Assembly: GCA_003614735.1 (NCBI GenBank)
Contig: KZ992627.1
Coordinates: 1 to 25,473 of the forward strand
Length of the DNA stretch: 25,473 nt
Reading direction: 5' to 3'
Source: Thamnocephalis sphaerospora
Lineage: Eukaryota; Zoopagomycota; Zoopagomycetes; Zoopagales; Sigmoideomycetaceae
Under the pieces are notes generated by a model that was given only the letters and a program-made list of their open reading frames with translations, did not search any database and was not told the DNA's origin. The translations under genes and the position numbers were made by a program. Of the stretch, positions 9,039 through 18,040 are shown one piece after another. Numbering within the stretch: position 1 is the first letter of the stretch; the number at the start of each line of letters is the position of its first letter.

Positions 9039-9352
9039 ATGCAAGGCTTACTGGTTCTTTTGGCCGTCTCGCTTGTTTTCGGCATCATGCACTCTGCGCC
9101 AGAGGAGGCCTTGATGCAGCCACAGCAGATATACAGCGCAAAGTGTAACTGGTCGCCAACAGAGTCATGCAAGCGGCGACCAGGATTGATGGAAAACGAG
9201 TGTTTATACGCGTAACGGGCACACGACCGTAAACACCTATCAGAGGGCACAGCAAGACGGAGCGCAGTTAGCCCGAGCCAGAATACATATGCTGGACCAG
9301 TGGGTGCCAATATGCCACCTGGGTCACCATGGCGCTGGGCCTGGTAGTAATA
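9039..9352 (+). CDS. Possible small secreted cysteine-containing protein
   Basis: This is a weak candidate. From ATG 9039 the frame encodes a hydrophobic leader (MQGLLVLLAVSLVFGIMHSA) that looks like a signal peptide. A short polar part with three cysteines (spacing C-x8-C-x10-C) follows, up to a stop at 9213. If a 60-nt intron is removed (donor GTAACG at 9212, acceptor TTAG at 9271), the frame continues through APSQNTYAGPVGANMPPG to a stop at 9350-9352, giving 83 codons with the stop. Without the intron it is 58 residues. The first exon alone is the better supported part. No homologue comes to mind, and a chance signal-like ORF is possible. Confidence 0.27.
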
Positions 9353-9764
9353 GGCTGGGTACTTGGATTGCCGCTGCACCCACGCCGAGCATGTATACGC
9401 AATCGTCTGCAGTTTAACCGCACGTGCTTTATCGACGTTTGAGCGAGCACAAATAACACTGTCTGGGAAGCTGTAGACAGGCATGGTAATCACAAATGAA
9501 AGGATGGGGTGTGAGGGGACACGCCAGCGCCCGGCGCATGGCAGAGTGATATTAATTTTAGGCGTTGGTAAAGAGGGCGCAGAGGTAACACGATATGTAT
9601 CCAGCCGTGCGCTAGTGGGTCAAAAAAGTAACACATAATGCCAGTGGGTGCATGGTTAAGGACTAATGCTGACGATAATGAAGCAAAGATGAGCGAGGCT
9701 GCTGCCGGCAGAATCGGCAGTCTGAGTGCTGTGATAGGGAATATTTGTTGGGTGGACAGACGCT
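9353..9764. other. Intergenic, downstream of MT-B
   Basis: This 412-bp stretch presumably includes the 3' untranslated region of MT-B. No gene or structured element is seen. Confidence 0.45.
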
Positions 9765-11213
9765 TCACCAAGGTCGCCGTGCAGTGTACACGCACACGTT
9801 ATAGTAGGCGCGTCCAGCGTTAACCTCGGCGCCATACTCGGACATCAGCCACTCAATCTCATCCTCGGAGGTTACGCCGGCTTCGAGCATTTGCGAGCGG
9901 CTGTAGACAAGCCAGTCTGCAAAATCGTGTGCGATAAAGTCGCCCATCTGACCACCCCAGCGCCCGACTGGCAGCGAGACGACAGTACGCTCCACGTGAA
10001 CAAAGCCGACAGCGCGTAGGATCACATCCAGGTGTCGGATCAGCTCCAGGTCAATGCCGTTGGCAGAGCTAAACCGATGTGAGAGCGTGTTGATGGCAGC
10101 GGCCACTGGTCCGCAGTCCAGGTGCCGACCATCAGACTCGGTCACCTGGATCCAGCCGCCTGGGCGTGTGACGCGAAACAGCTCTGCAAAACAGTGGTGC
10201 CACTCTTCCGATGGAATCCCGGCCACTAGATAGCGCCAGTGGACAAGGTCAAAGGTGTTGGGATTGAACGAGAGGCCTATAGAGTCGTGGAAGAAAAGGT
10301 CACAGAACGGGTGAGAAAACGTGCAATGTTGCCGTGCACGCGCCGGTAGCTTACCATCGCAAATGTCCATGCGGAAAAACTGACAGTTGGGCGGCCGTTT
10401 GGCCCAAGGAAAGCGATCGTATAGATCGACGCCCAGGACCTGGCAATCTGGCCACTCTTCAGCCATGTCCAGTGCCCATTCTCCAGTTCCCGTGCCTATG
10501 TCCAGCACGCTACGCGGCTCGACGATTGGTGCAATGTAGTTGCCGCCGAGAACAAACTGATAAAGCCGGTGTTTGCAGTGCGCACGTATACTAGGGTCGT
10601 TTGTGATGTCCAGTCCCCAGTGATCAAGTAGCGAGTCGATCTGCAGGGCATCGCTATCATTAGCCTCCAGCTCAAGGTCGCAATCCTGCTGCTGCAGTGA
10701 GTCAGGACAAGGAAGCGGCTGCGCGTGTCCTGAAAAACTGCTAGTCTTGTGCAGCGTGCGCTGTTGTTGGAAAAACATGGCCGTTGTTGATACAGGATAC
10801 CGTCTGTAGCCTTTCCGACCGACTACGTTCACGGTGGGCATGGAATGACGACGGCTGTTTGGTAGTGTGCATGCTGCCGGAAGGTATCCGCACAGCTGCA
10901 GATTGTCGGTGTGCTTTTGTTTCCGCTCCAGCCACCAAAAGTGGCGTCCACTAGGGTCCGACGTGTCTAGCGGACAGTGCGCATCGCTGCGCATAGAGCT
11001 CAATGATCGCTGGCTGCTCTTGCGGGGTAGTCGACCCGAGAGTGCAAGCGCGATTGTGTGGATAATGCTGCCGGTTGATGTACCAGAGCTTTCGGTGCTG
11101 GTCAGGCCAGCTGGCTCGCTGCTGCAGCGGTATGCGGGCCTGCTCACTTTTGCGAGTTTGGCATCGGCATCCAGCTCGCCGCTGTGACTGCGCTTTCCGT
11201 GAATGTTACCCAT
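9765..11213 (-). CDS. MT-B: LaeA-type SAM-dependent methyltransferase
   Basis: The model has two exons, 11213-10355 and 10276-9765, total 1371 nt, 456 aa. The domain has canonical class I motifs: motif I VLDIGTGTGEWALDMA at residues about 236-251, GVDL at the end of strand 2, PPNCQF, FDLVHWRYL, TRPGGWIQVTE, then VSLPVGRWGG and the C-terminal VYTARRPW. The 78-nt intron (GTAAGC donor, CTATAG acceptor) is a multiple of three and has no stop, so an uninterrupted ORF runs through it; alignment with the paralogues shows it is an intron. The N-terminal 200 or so residues are disordered and Ser/Arg-rich, with a FWWL motif. The Met-Gly start (MGNIHGKRSHS) is preferred to an in-frame ATG 60 nt upstream. 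The substrate is unknown; the family includes LaeA-like regulators. Confidence 0.88.
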   Translation of the reverse strand: MGNIHGKRSHSGELDADAKLAKVSRPAYRCSSEPAGLTSTESSGTSTGSIIHTIALALSGRLPRKSSQRSLSSMRSDAHCPLDTSDPSGRHFWWLERKQKHTDNLQLCGYLPAACTLPNSRRHSMPTVNVVGRKGYRRYPVSTTAMFFQQQRTLHKTSSFSGHAQPLPCPDSLQQQDCDLELEANDSDALQIDSLLDHWGLDITNDPSIRAHCKHRLYQFVLGGNYIAPIVEPRSVLDIGTGTGEWALDMAEEWPDCQVLGVDLYDRFPWAKRPPNCQFFRMDICDGKLPARARQHCTFSHPFCDLFFHDSIGLSFNPNTFDLVHWRYLVAGIPSEEWHHCFAELFRVTRPGGWIQVTESDGRHLDCGPVAAAINTLSHRFSSANGIDLELIRHLDVILRAVGFVHVERTVVSLPVGRWGGQMGDFIAHDFADWLVYSRSQMLEAGVTSEDEIEWLMSEYGAEVNAGRAYYNVCVYTARRPW

Positions 11214-13394
11214 GGCTAGCGGAAAGTATAGGGAGAGCGGAATACGCGGCTGCAAACTGGTAAGCACGTGCAAGTAAAGTCGCGACAGCTGAGCAAGGCG
11301 TAGAGCGACAAGTGCGTCAGGTAAAAGCGTGGCTACTGGGTGCGGGTGACCCTGGCCAAACGATGATTTGCAGGGCAGCGCGCGCGTAGAGAAACAAGAC
11401 AGAAGAAGTGGTGGTGGTGGTGGCGGCGGTGGTGCTGGGAGAATACTCGAGTAGGAGCGGGGCGGAGTTGGTGGTGGCGGTGCACGGATGGGTGTGATCG
11501 GGTGTGCGGTGTGGCAAGCGTGCTGGAGGACAGTGCGCTGTATATATCACTACGGACGCGAGTCAGGCGACGGTAGACAACTGTACGGCGCCGGTACAGA
11601 CTTTTAAGATTCAGGGGAGAGTACGTGAAGGAAACGAGGGGCAAACGAGTCGGGCAAAAACGACGCCGTTCAAGTTGCCATAAAGTGTGTGCGCGTGCGT
11701 GTGGATAGCGGTGACCTGGCGCGTGCTGCTAAGAAGCGCATGTGACCGGTGCGGTGAAGCCAGGCCGTGGTGATGAGGATAAGCCAGATCGGCAACGCCG
11801 CACCCGCTCTCCGCCAATTTGTCATCCCAGCGTCGCCAGGTCAACATACGCGTCGGTAGGGAAAAGGAGAGCTGCGCACACAGGTGGCCAAGGCAGGCGT
11901 AGCGATGGTAGCGGGTCAAGGAAAAGGGATGGCGCCTTACCAGACGCCGCCACGATAGCAGATGGTTGCGGTCAGCATGCCAACTGGCGGCAGTCTTGGC
12001 GTGCGCGCGCACCGGCAGAATAGAAGCGCTGGCGGGTCAAAGAGGCGGGTCGGAGCGGGTCGGACGGAGTATCAACGCATCCACCGGCCCTGTACAGCAG
12101 GAAAAACCAGTGGCAAAACAACGGTGCTACCACCGCCACCGCACGCGAATGCCTTGGATGCTAAGGCGAGGTGTTAAGAGAACGGGCAAGGCAGAAATGA
12201 CCAGCAAACGCACGCATAAAGGTTGGACAAGGCACCAAGGATGATCGGTGGCACGCGTCTGCTGGTCTTACCGGTGGTACACGTACGGTGCTTGTGCCTG
12301 GCACCAAGTGCTTGTGTGGGTATGAGTGGTATACAAAAAAGTAGATGGCGACGACGCCTTCAGCAAAAGCCGATATTAGTGGGCGCGCACAGGATGACGT
12401 TCATTGATCAGTCTGTTTACTGGCGGCAGAGCGACAGTCTTGGCAATAATACCGAGACGCTGATCGGTCGGTCGGTCGGTCGGTCGGTCGGTCGGTGCGT
12501 CGAATGGAATGTACACAAAGCGGCGCTAGCGGTGGCTGGCGTGCAGGCAACAGCGAACGCGCTCGCGCTGACGGAGTAGAAGGAAAGAGTAAGGCTGCGG
12601 ATGTGGGGTGCCGGCGGCGCCTGTGCCGATATGAATAGGTTTTGTTAGCGCGCCGGTGTCAGTGCCGGCACGGCGCGGTCGGCCAGCGTCACTGTTTACA
12701 CTGGGGACTGTGCAGCATGTGAAATGCGGAGCAGATCGGCACTACTCGGCGCCTGTGAGCGTGTGAGCCGCCCGCCCGCCTGTTTGCGTGGAAAAGCCAA
12801 TGGAACTGGCCTCTGCACATTGTCGATCCATTGGAGGAAAACAGAAATATCAGGCCCAACCTGGCGATTAACCAGCAGAATGATCTCTGATCCGCCGTAG
12901 CCTTGTCCCGATGATGTCATTGGCGAGGCTTTGGACAACGTGCGCAGGAGTGACTGGTACCGTGCGCACCGCTGCTGTTGCGACCACTTTGCCAGAGCCA
13001 TCAACGCGCGTCACACGCCAGCGCTACAAAGGTGATCGCCGCGGCTATCTCATGCGCAATGGGGGAGAGAGAGAGAGCAGGCAGCAAACGAAAAGCACAC
13101 ATCTTGCAGCTGCACTCGTGCTTTATACAGCGATGCTAGCGGTCAAAACTATTGCTAGCCAGTACATCAGTGGCATGGCTGCCGCCAGCATAGCGTACCA
13201 TGCCGATGCCAATGCGTGCTAGTACATGCGCATGCTGGGGCCGCCTTGGGATAGCGTATCGCGATCAGTGGTAGATATCGCGTGCATGTGCATGCATTGG
13301 CGGTGCACAGACGCCATGCCCACGGGAAAGTGATTGATGTGAAACAGAATCACGCTACGTTCGGTCTATTGGGGTGTGAGCGTGGGTGGATGTG
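11214..13394. other. Gene-poor interval upstream of MT-B
   Basis: About 2.2 kb. The first 500 bp are pyrimidine-rich on the minus strand (including a CCA/CAC-rich stretch near 11409-11436) and likely form the MT-B promoter and leader. The rest holds two simple repeats and short ORFs on both strands without recognisable content. A GA/CT tract lies at 13066-13078. Confidence 0.5.
12464..12496. repeat. Tetranucleotide repeat (TCGG)n
   Basis: About 8.25 perfect copies of TCGG in the intergenic region between MT-B and MT-C. It is a simple microsatellite, probably length-variable. Confidence 0.95.
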
Positions 13395-14983
13395 CTAGGA
13401 TGAGTACGGCCGTCGCGCTGTGAATGCGTAGAATCTAACGTTGGTGTGCATGCTCTCCTTCTCAGCCTCCCATGCGTGCATCACATCCTCCACCTCGTCC
13501 GGAGCTATGAGATCGAGGTTGATGCTGCGGGCAATCACCTCTGACGCGAGCGCCTGGGTGTCGCGCCATGACTGCTCGCCGATAACGCCACCCCAATGGC
13601 CAAGAGGTACATCACGTGCCCGTGTGTCGACTTGCTCGAAACCGACGTCAGTCAGTATTCCGTCCAGTCGCGTTACCATCCGCGGATCCACATCACAGGA
13701 GGCAAACAGCGCGCGAGCCAGCGCATTCACGCGGTCGCCCACCTTGCCAGTGTGGCGGTAGCGTGCATCCCACTCGACTATCTCGACCCAGCCACCTGGC
13801 ACTGTCAGCCGGTATGCCTCGCTGAGGACCTCTGGCCAGCGGCTGGTTGGAAAGCTTGACGACATGAACCGAATGTGTACATAATCAAAACTACAGTTGG
13901 GATAGGTGATGCCTGCAAAAGACAGTAGCCGTCAGGGTGAGTCGATGAAGCAGCTGGCTTTGCACGCTTAAGCCTAGAGATGACGTACCTTTTAGCACGT
14001 CGCCGTATTCGAAACGGCAGTTGACCGGCATGGTGCTCTGTGGATATCCGTTTTCTACATCCACGCCCAGGAAGCTTGCCTGCGGATATGCGGTAGCCAT
14101 TTCCTACCGTACCCGTTCAGTATGCGTGAGCTGCACTGCGTACTCACGTCTGTGCATAAGAATGACTTACCAGTGCCCATACGCCGGTGCCAGTGCCAAT
14201 GTCCAAAACACGCGAGATGCCGTCAAACGGAATCAAACAATCGGCACCAAACACCAGACGCATCAAGTAGTGCTTTTCGCATTCGCTTTAGACACAATAC
14301 ACGGCGACATTAGCGGATACGCACTTGCCAATACGCCACTAACGGATATTCCACCACACCTACCGCTCGGCCTCTGTTCGTATGCCAAAAGACAGCGGCT
14401 CGCTCTTCGGTTTTACCGGTTGTGGCCACGATCGCCGATGCGTCTTGGAGATCCAGTGCGGTAGACGCCGAAACGCCATCACGCTAACGGTGCTATCACT
14501 AAATCGACGGCTTTTCGACGCTGCCGACGCGTCCTCACAGTGATGAGGGTGGAAGCCAGCGTCGTTGCTATCCTCGATCGCTTCATCCTCCATGATGCCC
14601 GTGTGTGATCGTCCATCAGAGTTGAAGGATTGCGTCTTGAGTGTTGCCCAGTTCTCTGGCTCCTCCCATCCTGTACGAGTTGTCTGACTGTCCATACTTG
14701 CACGGCGGCCGCGCGGAGTCATAAACGTGCGCGCTTTGCAGCGACTACCGCGCTGGTGCTCTCCTTTCTCGGTTACCAGTCCCTCGGGAATGTTGGCGGT
14801 TGATGTCGTTTTTAGCCAGGAGAGAAAATTACGCCGCTTTGGTGTCTCGCTGCTTCTGCTGCTGCTGCTGTTACTAACAGCGGAAGGACGTCGCGTTTTG
14901 ATCGGCTCGCTTGACGTCGACTGCACGCTACCTCGACGGGTACGGCCCGTCGCCGGCATCTCTTGCGACTGAATACCGCCCAT
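13395..14983 (-). CDS. MT-C: LaeA-type SAM-dependent methyltransferase
   Basis: The model has four exons, 14983-14364, 14285-14171, 14103-13989 and 13912-13395, total 1368 nt, 455 aa. Introns are 78, 67 and 76 nt with good donors (GTAGGT, GTAAGT, GTACGT). The first two are absent from the three paralogues; the third is at the shared phase-1 site. The domain begins HYLMRLVFGAD, then motif I VLDIGTGTGVWALEMA (residues about 233-248), GVDV, MPVNCRF, FDYVHIRFM, TVPGGWVEIVE, VPLGHWGG and C-terminal FTARRPYSS. All SAM-binding glycines are present, so it should be active. The first 200 residues are Ser/Arg-rich and disordered, with a run of serines. The start MGGIQSQEM fits the N-myristoylation pattern G-x3-S and is the first ATG of the frame. 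Confidence 0.9.
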
Positions 14984-15983
14984 AGAACTGCACTATTGTC
15001 GTAGTAATTGGATCGTGTCTTGATATGTGCTTTGCAGGCGCCGTCGTGCGATAACAATAGAGCGACAAAGAGTTGTGTGCTGCGGTAAGGTGAGGTCGCT
15101 GCAGCGTTAAAGGTTTGACTTATTTTCGTGCTGCATTCTAATTGTCGTCATCCCCGGGACGGCTGCACGTTTTGCCAAAGAACTCAGCCAACCGAAACTC
15201 AGTCACCCGGATGAATCGCCGGATAAGTGAAACCACTTGGCAAAATCCATCGTCTCAAGCATTTCACCCGCGCTGCAAACGCCGATCTTTCCAGATGTGT
15301 CAGCGTCACCGATAAACGTCCATCATTGATGCTAGCCTGTCTTACTTGGGCTTACTTATAATGCAATCTGCATAACCTGCCGATAATCACCTCTGCAAAT
15401 CATGGCAAGAGCTACCGGCAAATACATGCTAGCTTCAATTGCACTTGAGCTATAGCGATGCACTAAGCCATCGTCTGCTTTCCGTGTAGCATACTTTCGG
15501 CTTTGATAGCCAGCGTACTAGACCGTTTGCGACCCTTTAAGCTTTAAAGGCCTGTTGTCGGGCAGGATCACGCGGCGTCTGGAGGACAACTGGTGTTTCG
15601 GCTGTTCAACGAAATGCACTGTACTATGCTTATGGTAGACGACAACAACAACAACAACAGCAACAGTAGATGCACAAATGTGCGTGCGATGCATGCAGAG
15701 CAAACAAAAGGCCCGTAAAAGGGGCGGCGTGCAATTGCACGATAATAGCAACACAGGCAAATAATAGAAGCAAAATGTAGACATGAAGAATAAAAGGATG
15801 ATGGCGCATACAAGAGCGCGCGTGTTGTGCCTAGCTTGTGACCATGCTGAGCAAGAAAATGGACGATAAACGAGGGCATGCAGAGAAAGCAAAAAGAGAG
15901 AGAGAGCAAGATGGTGACATGTAGGCGGCGTTAAGAGCGAGACGCCGTGTATACTATAGCAGATCCAAGTGGAAGCTGCGTCG
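14984..15983. other. Intergenic, MT-C promoter and MT-D 3' flank
   Basis: One kilobase without a gene that I can support. It contains an AAC/CAG-type repeat and, near 15890-15907, a GA tract (CT on the minus strand). Long ORFs here are translations of low-complexity pyrimidine-rich sequence. Confidence 0.55.
15642..15666. repeat. (AAC)n trinucleotide repeat
   Basis: Short run of ACA/AAC units interrupted by one CAG, upstream of MT-C. Confidence 0.85.
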
Positions 15984-17252
15984 CTACTCATCACACAGCG
16001 ACACGCCCGGACGTTGCGCCATGTAAATGATCATATTGCCGTAGCACCGAGTAGCGTCTAGCTCTTTGCGCCAGGCATCGTAGAGTGCGTCCAGCGCGGA
16101 TGCTGCCACCAAGCCTAGCTCCAGGATGCACGATCGCACGGCACGCAGCGCGCCCGCGCAGTCCTCCATAAATAGACGACCAACATGGCCGCCCCAGTCG
16201 CCACACGGCAGCGAGACTACGATGCGCTCGACGCTATCATAGCCAGCTGCCGGCAGCAGCTTGTTCAGGCGGGCGACGCCGTGTATGTCCACGCCCACCG
16301 CATCAGTCAGACGCTCAAGCAGTAGATTCAGTTCGCGACCGGCAGGGCCTACCGAATGGAACTGCATCTCCATCTCCGCAAGCTCCATCCAGCCGCCGGG
16401 CGCAGTGACAGCGTACAGATCATCACAGATGGCGGGCCATTTCTTTGCAGGAATACTGCCGGCTAGGCACCACCAGTGCACATAGTCGTACCCACCTGGA
16501 AGCGAGCGCAGTCCCAGATCTAGGTGCGCGTGCGAGTGTTGCATGCGTTCACGCACAGAAAGTAAGCACCACGTTGCAGATCACCACATGGTCAGTTACT
16601 TGCCGCTCAAAAGATCTAGCTGCTCGAATCGGCAGTTGGCCGGCTTGACCGAAGAGGGAAAATGCGCGACCAGGTCAACGCCTGTGAACTGTGCCGATGG
16701 CCATTCGGATGCCATCTCCATCAGCCAGACGCCCGATCCGGTACCGACGTCCAGCACATGGTGCAGCTGATCGAGCGGAGCAACACGATTGTCTCCCAGC
16801 ACCCTGCGCAACAGTTCATATCGACGGTCCATTCGGTCCATCTCCTCCTCATCGCGCGGCGAGAGGGGTGGCTGTGTGCGGTACGGTTGCGGCCGGGCGG
16901 TCATGGCGCTGTAGCTGTTGGCGCCGACAGATGCAAGCGCAAACTCTGGCAGCGTGCTAGCACGTGCCCGCTGGCGTTCACCCGTCCTGGCAGCAGGCGG
17001 GACCAGCTCGGAGCGATGGCGGGTCAGAGGGCGTCCGCCTAGCCACCAGCTAGCGCGCACACGGCGTAGCTGGCTTGTTGACGCTTCTGCACCGGCGCTG
17101 GCTGCGGCGGTGTGTGGGGTGCCTTTGACCGTTGCCGTGGCGTTGGCAATGCCAAGCTTGCCGTGCCGGCTACCCTCCTGATCCGGATCAGGGGAGCGAC
17201 GCTGGTCTCGAGGATCAATTTCGTGTAGCAGTTTAGTATTTCTATTGCCCAT
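15984..17252 (-). CDS. MT-D: LaeA-type SAM-dependent methyltransferase
   Basis: The model has two exons, 17252-16604 and 16519-15984, total 1185 nt, 394 aa. The 84-nt intron has a GC donor (GCAAGT) and CTAG acceptor, at the same phase-1 site as the paralogues; no GT donor keeps the frame. Motifs: VLDVGTGSGVWLMEMA (residues about 166-181), GVDL, KPANCRF, YDYVHWWCL, TAPGGWMELAE, VSLPCGDWGG and C-terminal IYMAQRPG. The SAM pocket is intact. The N-terminal part is shorter than in the others, Arg/Ala-rich, with a WWL motif. The Met-Gly start (MGNRNTKLLHE) is an excellent myristoylation match and is preferred to an in-frame ATG 63 nt upstream. It is the most upstream member of the tandem array, next to PAN2. 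Confidence 0.9.
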
Positions 17253-18040
17253 ACGTACGGAAAAACGACAACTGAAGGCAACTGGGCGAGAGCGCAGTGG
17301 GGCCGGCAGACACAACGCGATGGTTTACTGTAAGAAGGCCCAGCTAGCACGGCGGTGGCAAACGAGGGATAGCAAGGGATAGTGGGACGATACGGGACAC
17401 GGACTGCAGGGCAGCGTCGGAATACGGCAGCATCGTCGACGTACATGATATACGAACATAGCATCAAGCTTGGCATCGGTGCTCACGCGGGTAAATGCGT
17501 TCGTATGTAACCGTGCACATGTGGAGCGTATCAAGGACTCCGCGTGGCTATATTTTGCGCATCTGCGGGTTTGTACCAGAGTCGGCCTCAGACCGACGCG
17601 TGCGCGCGCACAAAAGTCCTCATCGCGCTTAAACACTGCCATGTGGGTAATGCGTGCCAGCAACGGATGGCTAGCTGGTCAATCAGGCAGACGGGCATGC
17701 GTGCATGGTGGGCAAGGCAAAGGTTTACGCCTAGCCTTACATGGATGTGTGGTTGTGTTACCCGCGTGCCGTAGCAATGACGACAGCGCCGTCGGTGTTA
17801 CCCTGTTAGAGCGCTCAAAGCACCCAGACCAGGCGCGTGTCGCTACGCCGAGACCTGCGCACAAAACGGTGTGGTGGCGCGGGCGCATGTTGTCGAGCGT
17901 AGGACGCAAAGGGCCGCTCGACCCAAACCACGTATGTAGACGTACAATGTGCCACCGCGCACCTTGAGTTAGCCAGCGACAAGCCGAGGTGTGAAGACGT
18001 ATAGCTTTGTTATATGTAAGGCATCACACAACAATGGGAT
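17253..18040. other. Intergenic, MT-D promoter and PAN2 3' flank
   Basis: 788 bp. A plus-strand frame of 165 codons (17470-17967) has no recognisable motif and no supporting context, so I do not call it. Nothing else is seen. Confidence 0.55.

Noticed and set aside
12696-13222. Overlapping ORFs of about 100 codons on both strands, one with a membrane-like stretch
   Set aside because: No splice structure, homology or start context favours either strand; they look like chance frames in an intergenic region.
17470-17967. Plus-strand ORF of 165 codons
   Set aside because: No recognisable motif, Arg/Cys-rich composition typical of antisense or promoter DNA, and located in the MT-D promoter.
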